In this document: positions 1-7,062 of the stretch, piece after piece
Position numbering within the stretch: position 1 is the stretch's first letter
Layout: each line of letters starts with the position of its first letter
Assembly: GCA_937901525.1 (NCBI GenBank)
Contig: CALDHX010000011.1
Span: forward strand, 27,267 to 91,266
DNA from: an uncultured Bacteroidales bacterium
Lineage (GTDB): Bacteria; Bacteroidota; Bacteroidia; Bacteroidales; P3
Direction: 5' to 3'
DNA length: 64,000 bases
Translations under genes and position numbers: made by a program
The notes under the pieces: model-generated
Databases searched by the model: none
What the model was told of the DNA's origin: nothing
Seen by the model: only the letters and a program-made list of their open reading frames with translations

Positions 1-434
1 AATCGCTTCCCAAAAACCATATCGCTAAGAGAATCACCAACCATTATAGAGTCTTTAAATCTTATTTCTCTAAATAGTTTTCTTGCTTTAAGCCCCATTC
101 CCACTGAGGGTTTTCTATCAATAGAGTTTTCTTTTGCAAGTTTTGGACAGAAAAACACCTCATCTATTCTTCCCCCAACAAGTTCAACTTCATTTTTCAT
201 ATAAGAATGAATTTGCTCCAAGTCATTTTCGCTCATAAGTCCTTTGCCTATTCCTTGTTGATTTGTAACCACCACAATTTTATCAAAGTATTTTGCGAAA
301 ATCTTAAAAGCTTCTAAACTTCCTTCAAGAAATTCAAACTCTTCTTTACGCTTTACGTAATCATCTATCAACCTTAGGTTAATAACTCCATCTCTGTCTA
401 AGAAAAGATAACGTGCGTTTTTTATCAGTCTCAT
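1..434 (-). CDS. gmhB: HAD-IIIA phosphatase, GmhB-like (partial, C-terminus off window)
   Basis: This is the N-terminal part of a HAD-superfamily phosphatase, probably D-glycero-D-manno-heptose 1,7-bisphosphate 7-phosphatase of the LPS/S-layer heptose pathway. The ATG lies at 434-432 and the frame stays open to the window edge (about 144 residues). HAD motif I is seen as LFLDRDGVIN (residues 10-19), with both catalytic aspartates; motif II is VVVTNQQG, and MVGDSLSD is the motif IV region. The loop that binds zinc in E. coli GmhB through Cys/His residues is here FFCPKLAKENSIDRKP, with only one Cys, so zinc binding is doubtful. It starts 7 bp downstream of gmhA and is surely in the same operon. 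The related alternative in the HAD-IIIA family is histidinol-phosphatase, but the gmhA neighbour favours a heptose role. Confidence 0.8.
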   Translation of the reverse strand, partial: MRLIKNARYLFLDRDGVINLRLIDDYVKRKEEFEFLEGSLEAFKIFAKYFDKIVVVTNQQGIGKGLMSENDLEQIHSYMKNEVELVGGRIDEVFFCPKLAKENSIDRKPSVGMGLKARKLFREIRFKDSIMVGDSLSDMVFGKR

Positions 435-441
435 AGTTATT

Positions 442-1017
442 TTATTTTTGTGGGAATAATTCCTCTTCAACTATTTGACAAATTATGTGTCCTATTAAAA
501 TATGACTTTCTTGTATGCGAGGAGTAAGTTTTGAAGGCACATTTATCAAGCAATCGGTTGAGTTTTTCATTTCTCCTCCACTTTCTCCTGTTAGAGATAT
601 GATTTTCATTCCTTTTTGCTTTGCAACCTTTTGTGCTTCCAACACATTTTTTGAATTACCCGAAGTAGATATTCCAACTAAAACATCTCCTGTTTTTCCT
701 GATGCAGACAATATTCTTGAATATATTTGATCAAAACTATAATCATTACCAACTGCTGTAAGATATGATGTATTTACATGCAAGGCTTCTGCTTCTAAGG
801 CAGGACGATCATAATAAAATCTACCAGATAACTCTGCTGCTAAATGTTGCGCGTCAGCTGCACTTCCACCATTGCCACAAAATAAGACCTTTCCTTTATT
901 GCGATAACAATCCACAATAATTTGAGCAGCCTTTTCTATATTTGAAATCAATTTTTCATCAGAGAGAATCAATTCTTTAACACCTATTGATTCTTTAATT
1001 ATATTTCTTATTTTCAT
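442..1017 (-). CDS. gmhA: Sedoheptulose-7-phosphate isomerase GmhA
   Basis: This cytoplasmic SIS-domain isomerase turns sedoheptulose 7-phosphate into D-glycero-D-manno-heptose 7-phosphate, the first step of ADP- or GDP-heptose synthesis. At 191 aa it has the usual family length. The phosphosugar-binding motifs are visible as FCGNGGSAADAQHLAAEL (about residues 46-63), GISTSGNSKNV (about 114-124) and the C-terminal TPRIQESHILIGHIIC with the conserved Gln and His. Its start overlaps the stop of the upstream glycosyltransferase in an ATGA arrangement (1014-1017), which implies translational coupling. The gmhB-like phosphatase follows 7 bp downstream. Confidence 0.93.
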   Translation of the reverse strand: MKIRNIIKESIGVKELILSDEKLISNIEKAAQIIVDCYRNKGKVLFCGNGGSAADAQHLAAELSGRFYYDRPALEAEALHVNTSYLTAVGNDYSFDQIYSRILSASGKTGDVLVGISTSGNSKNVLEAQKVAKQKGMKIISLTGESGGEMKNSTDCLINVPSKLTPRIQESHILIGHIICQIVEEELFPQK

Positions 1018-1970
1018 TTCTCAATATCTTTTTCTATTAGATAGGTATTTCTATTTGGAGAGTTTCTTCCTATCATTTCTGCTATAAATCCTGTTAAAAA
1101 TAACTGACAACCAATTATCATTGTAACTAATGCCAAATAGAAATAAGGACTATCGGTAATCAATCTCATTGCTTCATTGTTGTAAACAGCAATAAGTTTT
1201 TGCACTCCTAAAACAAGAGCAGAAATTATTCCTAAAAGAAACATCACACTACCTAAAAGCCCAAAAAAGTGCATTGGTTTTTTACCAAATTTTGAAACAA
1301 ACATTATAGACATCAAATCTAAATATCCATTAACAAAACGATTCATTCCAAATTTGCTTTCTCCAAATTCACGTTTTCTATGTTGCACAACTTTTTCGCC
1401 TATTTTAGAAAAACCAGCCCATTTTGCAATAATTGGAATATAACGGTGCATTTCTCCATATACCTCTATTGATTTCACAACTGCCTTTCTATATGCTTTA
1501 AGTCCACAGTTGAAATCGTGAAGCTTTATTCCAGAAAACCAACGTGTAGTTGCATTATAGAGTTTTGAAGGAAGATTTTTCATTAACTTAGAATCGTAAC
1601 GTTTTTTCTTCCAACCCGAAACCAAATCATAACCTTCCGTTTTTATCATTTTGTATAATTCTGGAATTTCATCAGGACTGTCTTGAAGATCTGCATCCAT
1701 TGTGATTATAACATCGCCTTCCACTCTTTCAAAACCCACATTTAATGCTGCTGATTTACCATAATTTCTACGGAATTTAACACCTTTAACATTTGGATTC
1801 TTTTCCGACAACTGCTCAATCACTGCCCAAGAATTATCTTTGCTACCATCGTCAATCAAAAGCACTTCGTATGAAAAATTATTCTCATTCATCACTCTCT
1901 CAATCCACTCAATCAAGTGTGGCAACGATTCTTCTTCATTATATAATGGTACTACAATTGATATATCCAT
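1014..1970 (-). CDS. Family 2 glycosyltransferase with two C-terminal TM helices
   Basis: This is a membrane-anchored GT2 glycosyltransferase of the polyprenyl-phosphate sugar transferase (DPM1/GtrB-like) type, 318 aa. The N-terminal GT-A domain opens with SIVVPLYNEEESLPHL, and the nucleotide-sugar and metal-binding DxD-type motif is TMDADLQDSP (about residues 90-99). Two hydrophobic helices follow at about 234-257 and 276-300. Such enzymes usually move a sugar onto undecaprenyl phosphate for cell-envelope glycans; the exact sugar cannot be read from sequence. The gene sits 2 bp after the DUF4199 gene and overlaps gmhA by 4 bp, so it belongs to an envelope-glycan operon. Family assignment is firm, substrate is open. 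Confidence 0.88.
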   Translation of the reverse strand: MDISIVVPLYNEEESLPHLIEWIERVMNENNFSYEVLLIDDGSKDNSWAVIEQLSEKNPNVKGVKFRRNYGKSAALNVGFERVEGDVIITMDADLQDSPDEIPELYKMIKTEGYDLVSGWKKKRYDSKLMKNLPSKLYNATTRWFSGIKLHDFNCGLKAYRKAVVKSIEVYGEMHRYIPIIAKWAGFSKIGEKVVQHRKREFGESKFGMNRFVNGYLDLMSIMFVSKFGKKPMHFFGLLGSVMFLLGIISALVLGVQKLIAVYNNEAMRLITDSPYFYLALVTMIIGCQLFLTGFIAEMIGRNSPNRNTYLIEKDIEK

Positions 1971-1972
1971 AA

Positions 1973-2485
1973 TTAAAATACTCTATTTTTAAGAATTAAC
2001 GCAAGTAAAAAAGCATAGAACATATTACCTAAAAAATCGCCAATGAAACTTGTAACAAGCACTGTAACATAAAGAGTAGTTGCATAACCATCTCCAAGAT
2101 TAAGCTCAGGCATTGCCGATTGCGAAATCATTTCTTGCGTCATTTCCATAAGCAGATTCAAGAAATTAGGATCTATAAACTCAATTCTTGCAAAAGTAAA
2201 TATTAAATAGAAAAACGAAATCGTCAAAGAAAACACAGCGCCTATCTTCATTAAAGCCGAAAACTCAACTCCTTTACCCTCTTCTTGCAAAGAAAGATAT
2301 TTCTTATAGAGCCACATTAGAGAAAACAATACAAAAAATGAGTAAATCAAGCCATAGAAGAAATTTGTAGTAAATCCTATATACTGCGACAAAAGATGAA
2401 AGGCAAAAGCAATACCTCCAAAAATTGTACCATAGTAAAACCCGAATTTAATCGGCTTCATTTCCTTTAATTCTTCAATTTCCAT
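1973..2485 (-). CDS. DUF4199 membrane protein
   Basis: This 170-aa integral membrane protein resembles the DUF4199 family, which is found almost only in Bacteroidota and is commonly encoded next to a GT2 glycosyltransferase, as here. Four hydrophobic segments are seen at about residues 14-34, 40-60, 80-102 and 138-166. The loop before the last helix carries conserved-looking acidic and polar residues. Function is unknown; position suggests a partner of the downstream glycosyltransferase. It is the first gene of the minus-strand operon that ends in gmhA and gmhB, with a -7 promoter box about 20 bp upstream. Confidence 0.75.
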   Translation of the reverse strand: MEIEELKEMKPIKFGFYYGTIFGGIAFAFHLLSQYIGFTTNFFYGLIYSFFVLFSLMWLYKKYLSLQEEGKGVEFSALMKIGAVFSLTISFFYLIFTFARIEFIDPNFLNLLMEMTQEMISQSAMPELNLGDGYATTLYVTVLVTSFIGDFLGNMFYAFLLALILKNRVF

Positions 2486-2504
2486 TACCTATTATTTTAA
2501 TGAG

Positions 2505-2512
2505 CAAAGATA
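2505..2512 (-). promoter_or_regulatory. Bacteroidota -7 box of the DUF4199-GT2-gmhAB operon
   Basis: On the minus strand this reads TATCTTTG, a perfect TAnnTTTG box, about 20 bp before the DUF4199 start. No good TTTG box lies 19-20 bp upstream, so only the -7 element is supported. Confidence 0.55.
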
Positions 2513-2567
2513 CTGAATTATTTGAAATCATAACTCAAAGAATTAAAAAAATATTTCAAAGAATTAG

Positions 2568-2613
2568 AAAAATAAAACAGCGAGATAGAAAATTATCTCG
2601 CTGTTTTATTTTT
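2568..2613 (-). terminator. Rho-independent terminator (bidirectional form)
   Basis: A perfect 20-bp inverted repeat (arm AAAAATAAAACAGCGAGATA, 6-nt loop) ends in A/T runs on both sides. It lies just 3' of the DUF2795 gene and would end the minus-strand transcript coming from there. Confidence 0.9.
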
Positions 2614-2626
2614 ACAATTTGATTGA

Positions 2627-2848
2627 CTAATATTCGTCTTCGTGGAAGAAGAAATCTTCTTTTGTTGGATAGTCAATCCAAATGTCTTCAATAGAATCAT
2701 AGATGTCGCCTTCATCTTCTATCTCACTTAGATTCTCTACTACTTCTGCTGGTGCTCCACTTCTTAAAGCATAGTCTATCAACTCTTCTTTTGTTGCTGG
2801 CCATGGAGCATCTTCCAATTTTGAGGCTAATTCTAATGTCCAATACAT
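2627..2848 (-). CDS. DUF2795 domain protein
   Basis: This 73-aa acidic protein begins MYWTLELASKLEDAPWPATK and contains the ELIDYALRSGAP signature of the DUF2795 family, which is short, soluble and widely conserved in Bacteroidota. The C-terminus is strongly acidic (EDFFFHEDEY). Function is not known. It is probably the last gene of the mrp-nifU-adenosyltransferase run (43 bp gap) and is closed by a strong terminator, but it could also have its own promoter. Confidence 0.85.
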   Translation of the reverse strand: MYWTLELASKLEDAPWPATKEELIDYALRSGAPAEVVENLSEIEDEGDIYDSIEDIWIDYPTKEDFFFHEDEY

Positions 2849-2890
2849 CTTTTTAATGTTTTTGTTTAATGTTTGTTTGTATCTTAAACG

Positions 2891-3427
2891 TTATTGTTGC
2901 CAAAATGTTTCTTGCTTGCCTTTTTGTAGCATTATATACCTGCTTAATTGAAATAAATAATCGGATAATCGATTGATATATTGCATACAAAACGAATTTA
3001 CTTCACATTCTTGCGATAGGGCTACCATTTTTCTTTCGCAACGCCTGCAAATTGTTCTTGCAACATTGAGATGTGCCGCTGCTTTATCACCTCCGGGCAA
3101 AATAAATTGCTTTAATGGTGGCACTACTTTGCTCATTTCGTCTATTTGGTTTTCTAAGAACTTTATATCTTCTTCTTTGACTTGTGGCATTTTGAGAAGA
3201 TACTCTTCTTTTTCGCAAGCAATTATGCTTTCAAGGTTAAATAACACATTTTGTATTTTTACCAAATCAGAAGCAAGGTTTTCTTCTACGTATTCTCTGC
3301 ATAAGCCTATGTAAGAGACTAATTCATCTAAGTCTCCATAGGTATCTACTCTCAAAGAGCATTTTAAAACACGTGAGCCTCCAACTAAACTTGTTGTGCC
3401 TTTATCTCCTGTTTTTGTGTAAATCAT
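2891..3427 (-). CDS. PduO-type ATP:cob(I)alamin adenosyltransferase
   Basis: This enzyme transfers the adenosyl group of ATP to cob(I)alamin to make adenosylcobalamin (coenzyme B12). The 178-aa protein has the PduO/MMAB family landmarks: the N-terminal ATP-binding YTKTGDKGTTSLVGG (residues 3-17), FILPGGD (about 108-114), the RTICRRCERKM helix (about 124-134) and YINRLSDYLFQLSRY near the C-terminus. It acts as a trimer in the cytoplasm and commonly hands its product to methylmalonyl-CoA mutase, whose large subunit is encoded in this window at 55.6-57.7 kb. The gene follows the NifU-like gene by 13 bp, so the two are probably co-transcribed. Confidence 0.92.
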   Translation of the reverse strand: MIYTKTGDKGTTSLVGGSRVLKCSLRVDTYGDLDELVSYIGLCREYVEENLASDLVKIQNVLFNLESIIACEKEEYLLKMPQVKEEDIKFLENQIDEMSKVVPPLKQFILPGGDKAAAHLNVARTICRRCERKMVALSQECEVNSFCMQYINRLSDYLFQLSRYIMLQKGKQETFWQQ

Positions 3428-3440
3428 AAAAAAGCAAAAA

Positions 3441-3692
3441 TTATCTAACTACTCTTTCAACTGAAACAATTTCTGGAACAACTTCCTTAACTGCTGCTTC
3501 AACTCCGTTCTTTAAAGTCATCATTGCGTGAGGACAAGAGCCGCAGTGTCCTTGTAATTCAACGTAAACTACTTTTTCGTCTGTCATTTCAACGAAAGCT
3601 ACATCTCCTCCGTCTTCTTGCAAGTATGGACGTATGCTTTCTATTACTTTTTTTACCTTTTCTTCTAATTCAATTCTTTCTTCTGCTGTCAT
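3441..3692 (-). CDS. NifU C-terminal domain-like Fe-S scaffold protein
   Basis: This 83-aa protein consists of a single NifU C-terminal (Nfu) domain. The key CxxC motif that holds a bridging [4Fe-4S] cluster between two subunits is seen in GHCGSCPHAMMTLKNGVE (about residues 48-65), and the N-terminal helix with YLQEDGGDVAFVE is typical. It probably delivers Fe-S clusters to target enzymes. It lies 5 bp after mrp, and an Mrp/Nfu pair fits a shared role in Fe-S cluster trafficking. Confidence 0.9.
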   Translation of the reverse strand: MTAEERIELEEKVKKVIESIRPYLQEDGGDVAFVEMTDEKVVYVELQGHCGSCPHAMMTLKNGVEAAVKEVVPEIVSVERVVR

Positions 3693-3697
3693 ATCTC

Positions 3698-4528
3698 TTA
3701 TTTTTTTATTGTTTCTGCAATAACTTTTTCTGCTAACTCCATAAATGCCTTAGCCTCTGGCGAGTCAAATTCTAATGAAATAGGGTTTCCTGTATCGTTT
3801 GTTTCGGAAATATCTAACGAAATAGGAATACTTACCAACAATGGCATATTTAATTCTTTTGCTAATTGTTCTGCGCCTCCTTTTCCAAAGATATAATATT
3901 TGTTTTCTGGCAATTCTCTTGGAGTAAAGTAAGCCATATTTTCTATAAGTCCATAGATAGGAATAGAAACTTGGTCATTTTTAAACATATTCACTGCTCT
4001 ACGAACGTCTGCTACTGCTAATTGTTGAGGGGTGCAAACAAATACTGAACCACTTACTGAGAATTGTTGTACAAGGCTAAGTTGAATATCGCCAGTTCCA
4101 GGAGGCATATCCAAAACCATAAAATCTAATTCTCCCCAATGTGTTTCGGTAAGCATTTGTGTAAGAGTGTTTGCTGCCATTGGGCCACGCCACAACATAG
4201 GTTGGTCTTTTTCTACAAAGAATCCAACACTCATCATCTTAATTCCAAACTTATCAAATGGTAACATTAGATTTTTTCCATCTATTTCTGTTGCCATAAT
4301 TTGTTCGTTTTCGATATTAAAAAGCGTTGGTATAGAAGGACCATATATATCTGCGTCTGCAAGTCCTACTCTATAACCTTTTTTTGCCAAAGATATAGCA
4401 AGATTGGCAGCAACGGTAGATTTACCAACTCCACCTTTACCACTTGCAACAGCAATAATATGTTTAATAGGCTTCATTGCTGCATTGATAGCTTCTTGCT
4501 TTCTTTTTTGTTCTTCAAAGATATTCAT
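3698..4528 (-). CDS. mrp: Mrp/ApbC-family P-loop ATPase, Fe-S carrier
   Basis: This soluble P-loop NTPase of the Mrp/NBP35 family assembles or carries Fe-S clusters. The deviant Walker A motif is SGKGGVGKSTVAANLA (residues 29-44), followed by LADADIYGPSIPTLF and FMVLDMPPGTGDIQLSLVQQ (Walker B and switch region), and the family-typical C-terminal LPENKYYIFGKGG. At 276 aa it lacks the N-terminal DUF59 (MIP18-like) domain that longer Bacteroidota homologues carry, so it starts almost directly with the ATPase core. It heads the mrp - nfu - cobalamin adenosyltransferase run, with a -7 box about 28 bp upstream. Confidence 0.9.
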   Translation of the reverse strand: MNIFEEQKRKQEAINAAMKPIKHIIAVASGKGGVGKSTVAANLAISLAKKGYRVGLADADIYGPSIPTLFNIENEQIMATEIDGKNLMLPFDKFGIKMMSVGFFVEKDQPMLWRGPMAANTLTQMLTETHWGELDFMVLDMPPGTGDIQLSLVQQFSVSGSVFVCTPQQLAVADVRRAVNMFKNDQVSIPIYGLIENMAYFTPRELPENKYYIFGKGGAEQLAKELNMPLLVSIPISLDISETNDTGNPISLEFDSPEAKAFMELAEKVIAETIKK

Positions 4529-4555
4529 ATCTGTTTGTTTCTTTTAAAAAGTTTG

Positions 4556-4563
4556 CAAAGATA
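4556..4563 (-). promoter_or_regulatory. -7 box upstream of mrp
   Basis: The minus strand reads TATCTTTG, matching TAnnTTTG, about 28 bp before the mrp start. The -33 box is not clear. Confidence 0.5.
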
Positions 4564-4668
4564 CTAAATAAATTGAAATCAAGTAAATAAAATAGAAAAA
4601 ATAATTCAAAGAAACAAATTCACTTATTGGTAAGTTCATATTCTATGATATAATTTTAATAATTACTC

Positions 4669-4811
4669 TCATTCCTCCACACCCCAAATTTCAAGAGTTC
4701 CATAACGCAATAGGGCAACAATTATTTTCCATTAGGGCTAAACGACACACAAGTAACATTCTCCACATGAGCTTTCAATGTTTTAATACATTTAAGCCCT
4801 GAAGTATTCAT
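4669..4811 (-). pseudogene. Frameshifted WD40-repeat remnant
   Basis: The gap of about 300 bp between mrp and the broken ATP-binding gene holds a relic of a WD40 protein. From the ATG at 4811 one frame reads about 29 residues with LKCIKTLKAHVENVTCVSFS, a good WD40 blade start, then stops after SPNGK. The -1 frame continues at once with IIVALLRYGTLEIWGVEE, the rest of the same blade (compare the family consensus GTIKIWDVE), and then stops. The shift lies in a run of four A at about 4724-4727, consistent with loss of one A. Nothing else of the parent gene is seen nearby. The calls are direct readings of two frames and no search was run. Confidence 0.72.
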
Positions 4812-4822
4812 AACGTTCTTTA

Positions 4823-6169
4823 TTAGATGTTTCCCAAACGTTCTTTTAATGCAAGTCCTTTTGCAGTTAAACGATATTTTTGGTATTTACTTTGTTTTTC
4901 ATTTGGCAAAGTAAATTCAATATAGCCTTGTTCAATGGCAGGTTTTATATAATTGTTTCTAAAATACGTTCTATGCTTTATGCCAATCTTAGATTGTAAA
5001 GTATCTCTATCGATTTCATTATCTATAAAAGCCACTACTGTTTTTACATTTTTAGAAATATTATCTTGAGCACTATCTTGAGCACTAACCTCTATATTTG
5101 CAGGTAGGGTTATGCGAATAAAATTGTCAGTAAACTTAAAACAATCTTCCCCATAAGCTTTTAGAATACGAGGTATGCCTGACCCCAATGATTCTACTAA
5201 TTCCACATCACGATATATACGCATAAGTTCTTTATTACGTGGAATAGAAATACCACTGAAAAATTCCTCTTTTGTAAGCGACTCAGGCAAACGACCAGCC
5301 GAAGTAATTTCGAGTCTGTCTGGGAATATTTCAAATTTAGGAGGCACTTCAAAAGAATAATCGTTGTGAACGATAGCGTTAATCACAGCCTCACGCAAAG
5401 CAATCTTATTCCACAAAGGAGTTTCCTCGCGTTCCATAGGAGTGATTTTTGCAAAAACCTTATTTTCTATATCAAGTTTTGAAAGCACACTTTTTGTTGC
5501 TTTTATAAGAGAACAATATCCGTATTCATTGTTTTCAATTAAATCGCAACGATCAAGACTTGAATACTTAGCAACCTTTATTGAGTTCCCATTTTCATCA
5601 GCTAAAAGATAGGCAACATAGTTTAGTTTATCATCTTCGGTAAGCAATTCCAAAGTTCTTTTGAAATTATCATTCAACCTTTTACCCCTCTCATCATAGT
5701 AAATACGCAGTTACTCAAAACTTAAATCTTGTCTGTTAGATACAATTCTTCCGATAGAATTTCTTGTACGCATAGCAAACAAACGGTCAATTTGTTCCTG
5801 TGGCATAGGCTCTGCAGAAGTCCCAACACGAACATAAGTTCCTTTTGGTGTCATTCCGAATTTTGTTTTAAAGTATGGCTTTTCTATTCCGCTTGCTACC
5901 GTAATTTTAATAATACTACAACCATCTTTTCTCTCCTCTGCAATATCAAATACCCCCATAGCAGAAGGAGAAATATTGTGTTTGATTCTATCTTTCAGCC
6001 TCAACATACAATCATCTACATCATCTACTCCTACAATTGCCCCATCTTTATCTATACCTATATAAATAAAACCACCCTCCTTGTAATTAAGAAAAGCGAC
6101 AACTTCTTTTTCTATATCAAGTTCCGAATTTAATTCCCTTTTGTACTCTATGCGATTTGTTTCTGCCAT
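4823..6169 (-). pseudogene. AlbA_2 / ATP-binding (RecG-like C-terminal) protein broken by an in-frame stop
   Basis: Two open segments, 6169-5711 (152 aa) and 5677-4823, lie in the same frame and together match one Bacteroidota protein of about 450 aa. It has an N-terminal AlbA_2 DNA-binding domain (AETNRIEYKRELNSE start; GGFIYIGIDKDGAIVGV; YVRVGTSAEPMP) and a C-terminal GHKL-like ATP-binding region (LREAVINAIVHNDYS; FPDRLEITSAGRLPE; SLGSGIPRILKAYG) followed by a winged-helix-like tail. The break is one TAA codon at 5713-5711, where the frame continues as LRIYYDERGKRLNDNF without further loss. A CAA to TAA change would explain it. The 3' piece could only start at a TTG. These proteins are often linked to regulation or defence. 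It may be a real pseudogene or a sequencing error. Confidence 0.85.
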
Positions 6170-6191
6170 AAAAAAGACTTGTTTTATTTCG

Positions 6192-6199
6192 CAAAAATA
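6192..6199 (-). promoter_or_regulatory. -7 box of the broken AlbA_2 gene
   Basis: The minus strand reads TATTTTTG, a TAnnTTTG match, about 23 bp upstream of the ATG at 6169. The promoter thus still looks intact although the gene is interrupted. Confidence 0.4.
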
Positions 6200-6223
6200 C
6201 GATAAGTTTATGTTTTATATCCT

Positions 6224-6520
6224 CTATTTCTTCTTTTTGAGTTGTTTTTTCTTTGCTTTGTAAACCTCTATGACGCTTTTCACCATAGTACCTAATTCTT
6301 CTTTTTTTGCTTTTACCACTTTCGGATTTTCTTTTGCCCATTTTTGCAAAGGTTCTGCACATGCCTTTGCGGCTTTGTCAAGTTCGTCTTTGGTTTTCGC
6401 TGCTTTTATATTCTTTTCACATTCTTTACACATAGCTTTTGGCTTATCTAATTCGCCCTCAGTGAATGAAAATAAAAAAGGCACAAGCATTAACATTAAA
6501 AATATCTTTCTCATAAACAT
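6224..6520 (-). CDS. Small secreted lysine-rich protein, unknown
   Basis: This 98-aa protein starts with a signal peptide (MFMRKIFLMLMLVPFLFSFTEG; the real start may be the third codon, MRKIF). The mature part is highly charged, with CKECEKNIKAAKTKDELDKA and a further Cys, so one or two disulfides or a metal site are possible, and the tail is KKKQLKKKK. The helical, Lys-rich composition resembles many small periplasmic Bacteroidota proteins, but I recognise no family. The short overlapping frames on both strands lack such a structure and were set aside. Confidence 0.6.
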   Translation of the reverse strand: MFMRKIFLMLMLVPFLFSFTEGELDKPKAMCKECEKNIKAAKTKDELDKAAKACAEPLQKWAKENPKVVKAKKEELGTMVKSVIEVYKAKKKQLKKKK

Positions 6521-6540
6521 TTGATTTTGATTAATTTAAA

Positions 6541-6620
6541 AACTCTTTGTTTTTTTTCAAAAAAAGCAAAGAAAAAATTCAAAAAATCTTTGTTTTTTTT
6601 CAAAAAAGCAAAGAAAAAAA
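6541..6620. repeat. AT-rich CTTTG/CAAAG repeat stretch
   Basis: This holds two copies of a unit reading about CTTTGTTTTTTTTCAAAAAA, each followed by AGCAAAGAAAAAA, so that CTTTG and CAAAG blocks face each other. The same motif family returns in other intergenic gaps of the window. It could form weak hairpins 3' of ridA; no coding content. Confidence 0.6.
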
Positions 6621-6657
6621 AGCCAAATGCTTTTAAAATAAAACATTTGACTTTTTT
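6616..6657 (-). terminator. Terminator after ridA
   Basis: Arms AAAAAAGCCAAATG and CATTTGACTTTTTT pair with one G-T wobble around a 14-nt loop, giving a stem followed by a T run on the minus strand, about 20 bp after the ridA stop. Confidence 0.75.
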
Positions 6658-6677
6658 ATTGCATAGTTAAAGAATTA

Positions 6678-7058
6678 TTATCCTTTATATGCTATTGTTT
6701 CTATTTCTACTAATACACCCATTGGTAATTTTTCTACTGCGTATGCTGCTCTTGCTGGCAACATTTCGTTGTAATATTTTGCATATACTTCGTTCATTGC
6801 AGCGAAATCGTCCATTGAGTTTAATAAACAAGTTGTCTTTACTACATCTTTAAAGCTGTATCCTGCTTCTGTAAGGATTGCTTCTATGTTTTTGAATACT
6901 TGTTCTGTTTGTTCTTGTATTGTTTCAGGTATTTTTCCTGTTTCTGGATTCACTGGTATTTGTCCTGAAATAAATAACATTCCGTTTCCTGCCAAAATTG
7001 CTTGGCTGTATGGACCTATTGCTTTTGGTGCTTTGTCTGTGTTTATTACTTTATTCAT
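6678..7058 (-). CDS. ridA: RidA family enamine/imine deaminase
   Basis: This 126-aa protein of the RidA/YjgF/UK114 family hydrolyses reactive 2-aminoacrylate and related enamines and acts as a cytoplasmic trimer. Visible family features are the N-terminal INTDKAPKAIGPYSQA, GMLFISGQIPVNPETGKIP, the helix EQTEQVFKNIEAILTEAG, and the C-terminal PARAAYAVEKLPMGVLVEIE, which supplies the conserved Arg (PAR) and the Glu of the active site. It begins only 4 bp after the stop of the M6 protease gene, so it is probably read from the same transcript, although the functional link is not obvious. Confidence 0.93.
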   Translation of the reverse strand: MNKVINTDKAPKAIGPYSQAILAGNGMLFISGQIPVNPETGKIPETIQEQTEQVFKNIEAILTEAGYSFKDVVKTTCLLNSMDDFAAMNEVYAKYYNEMLPARAAYAVEKLPMGVLVEIETIAYKG

Positions 7059-7062
7059 ATTC

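Noticed and set aside
5729..6133. Plus-strand open frame of 134 codons
   Set aside because: Antisense shadow of the AlbA_2 gene; Ser/Ile/Tyr-rich with no motif.
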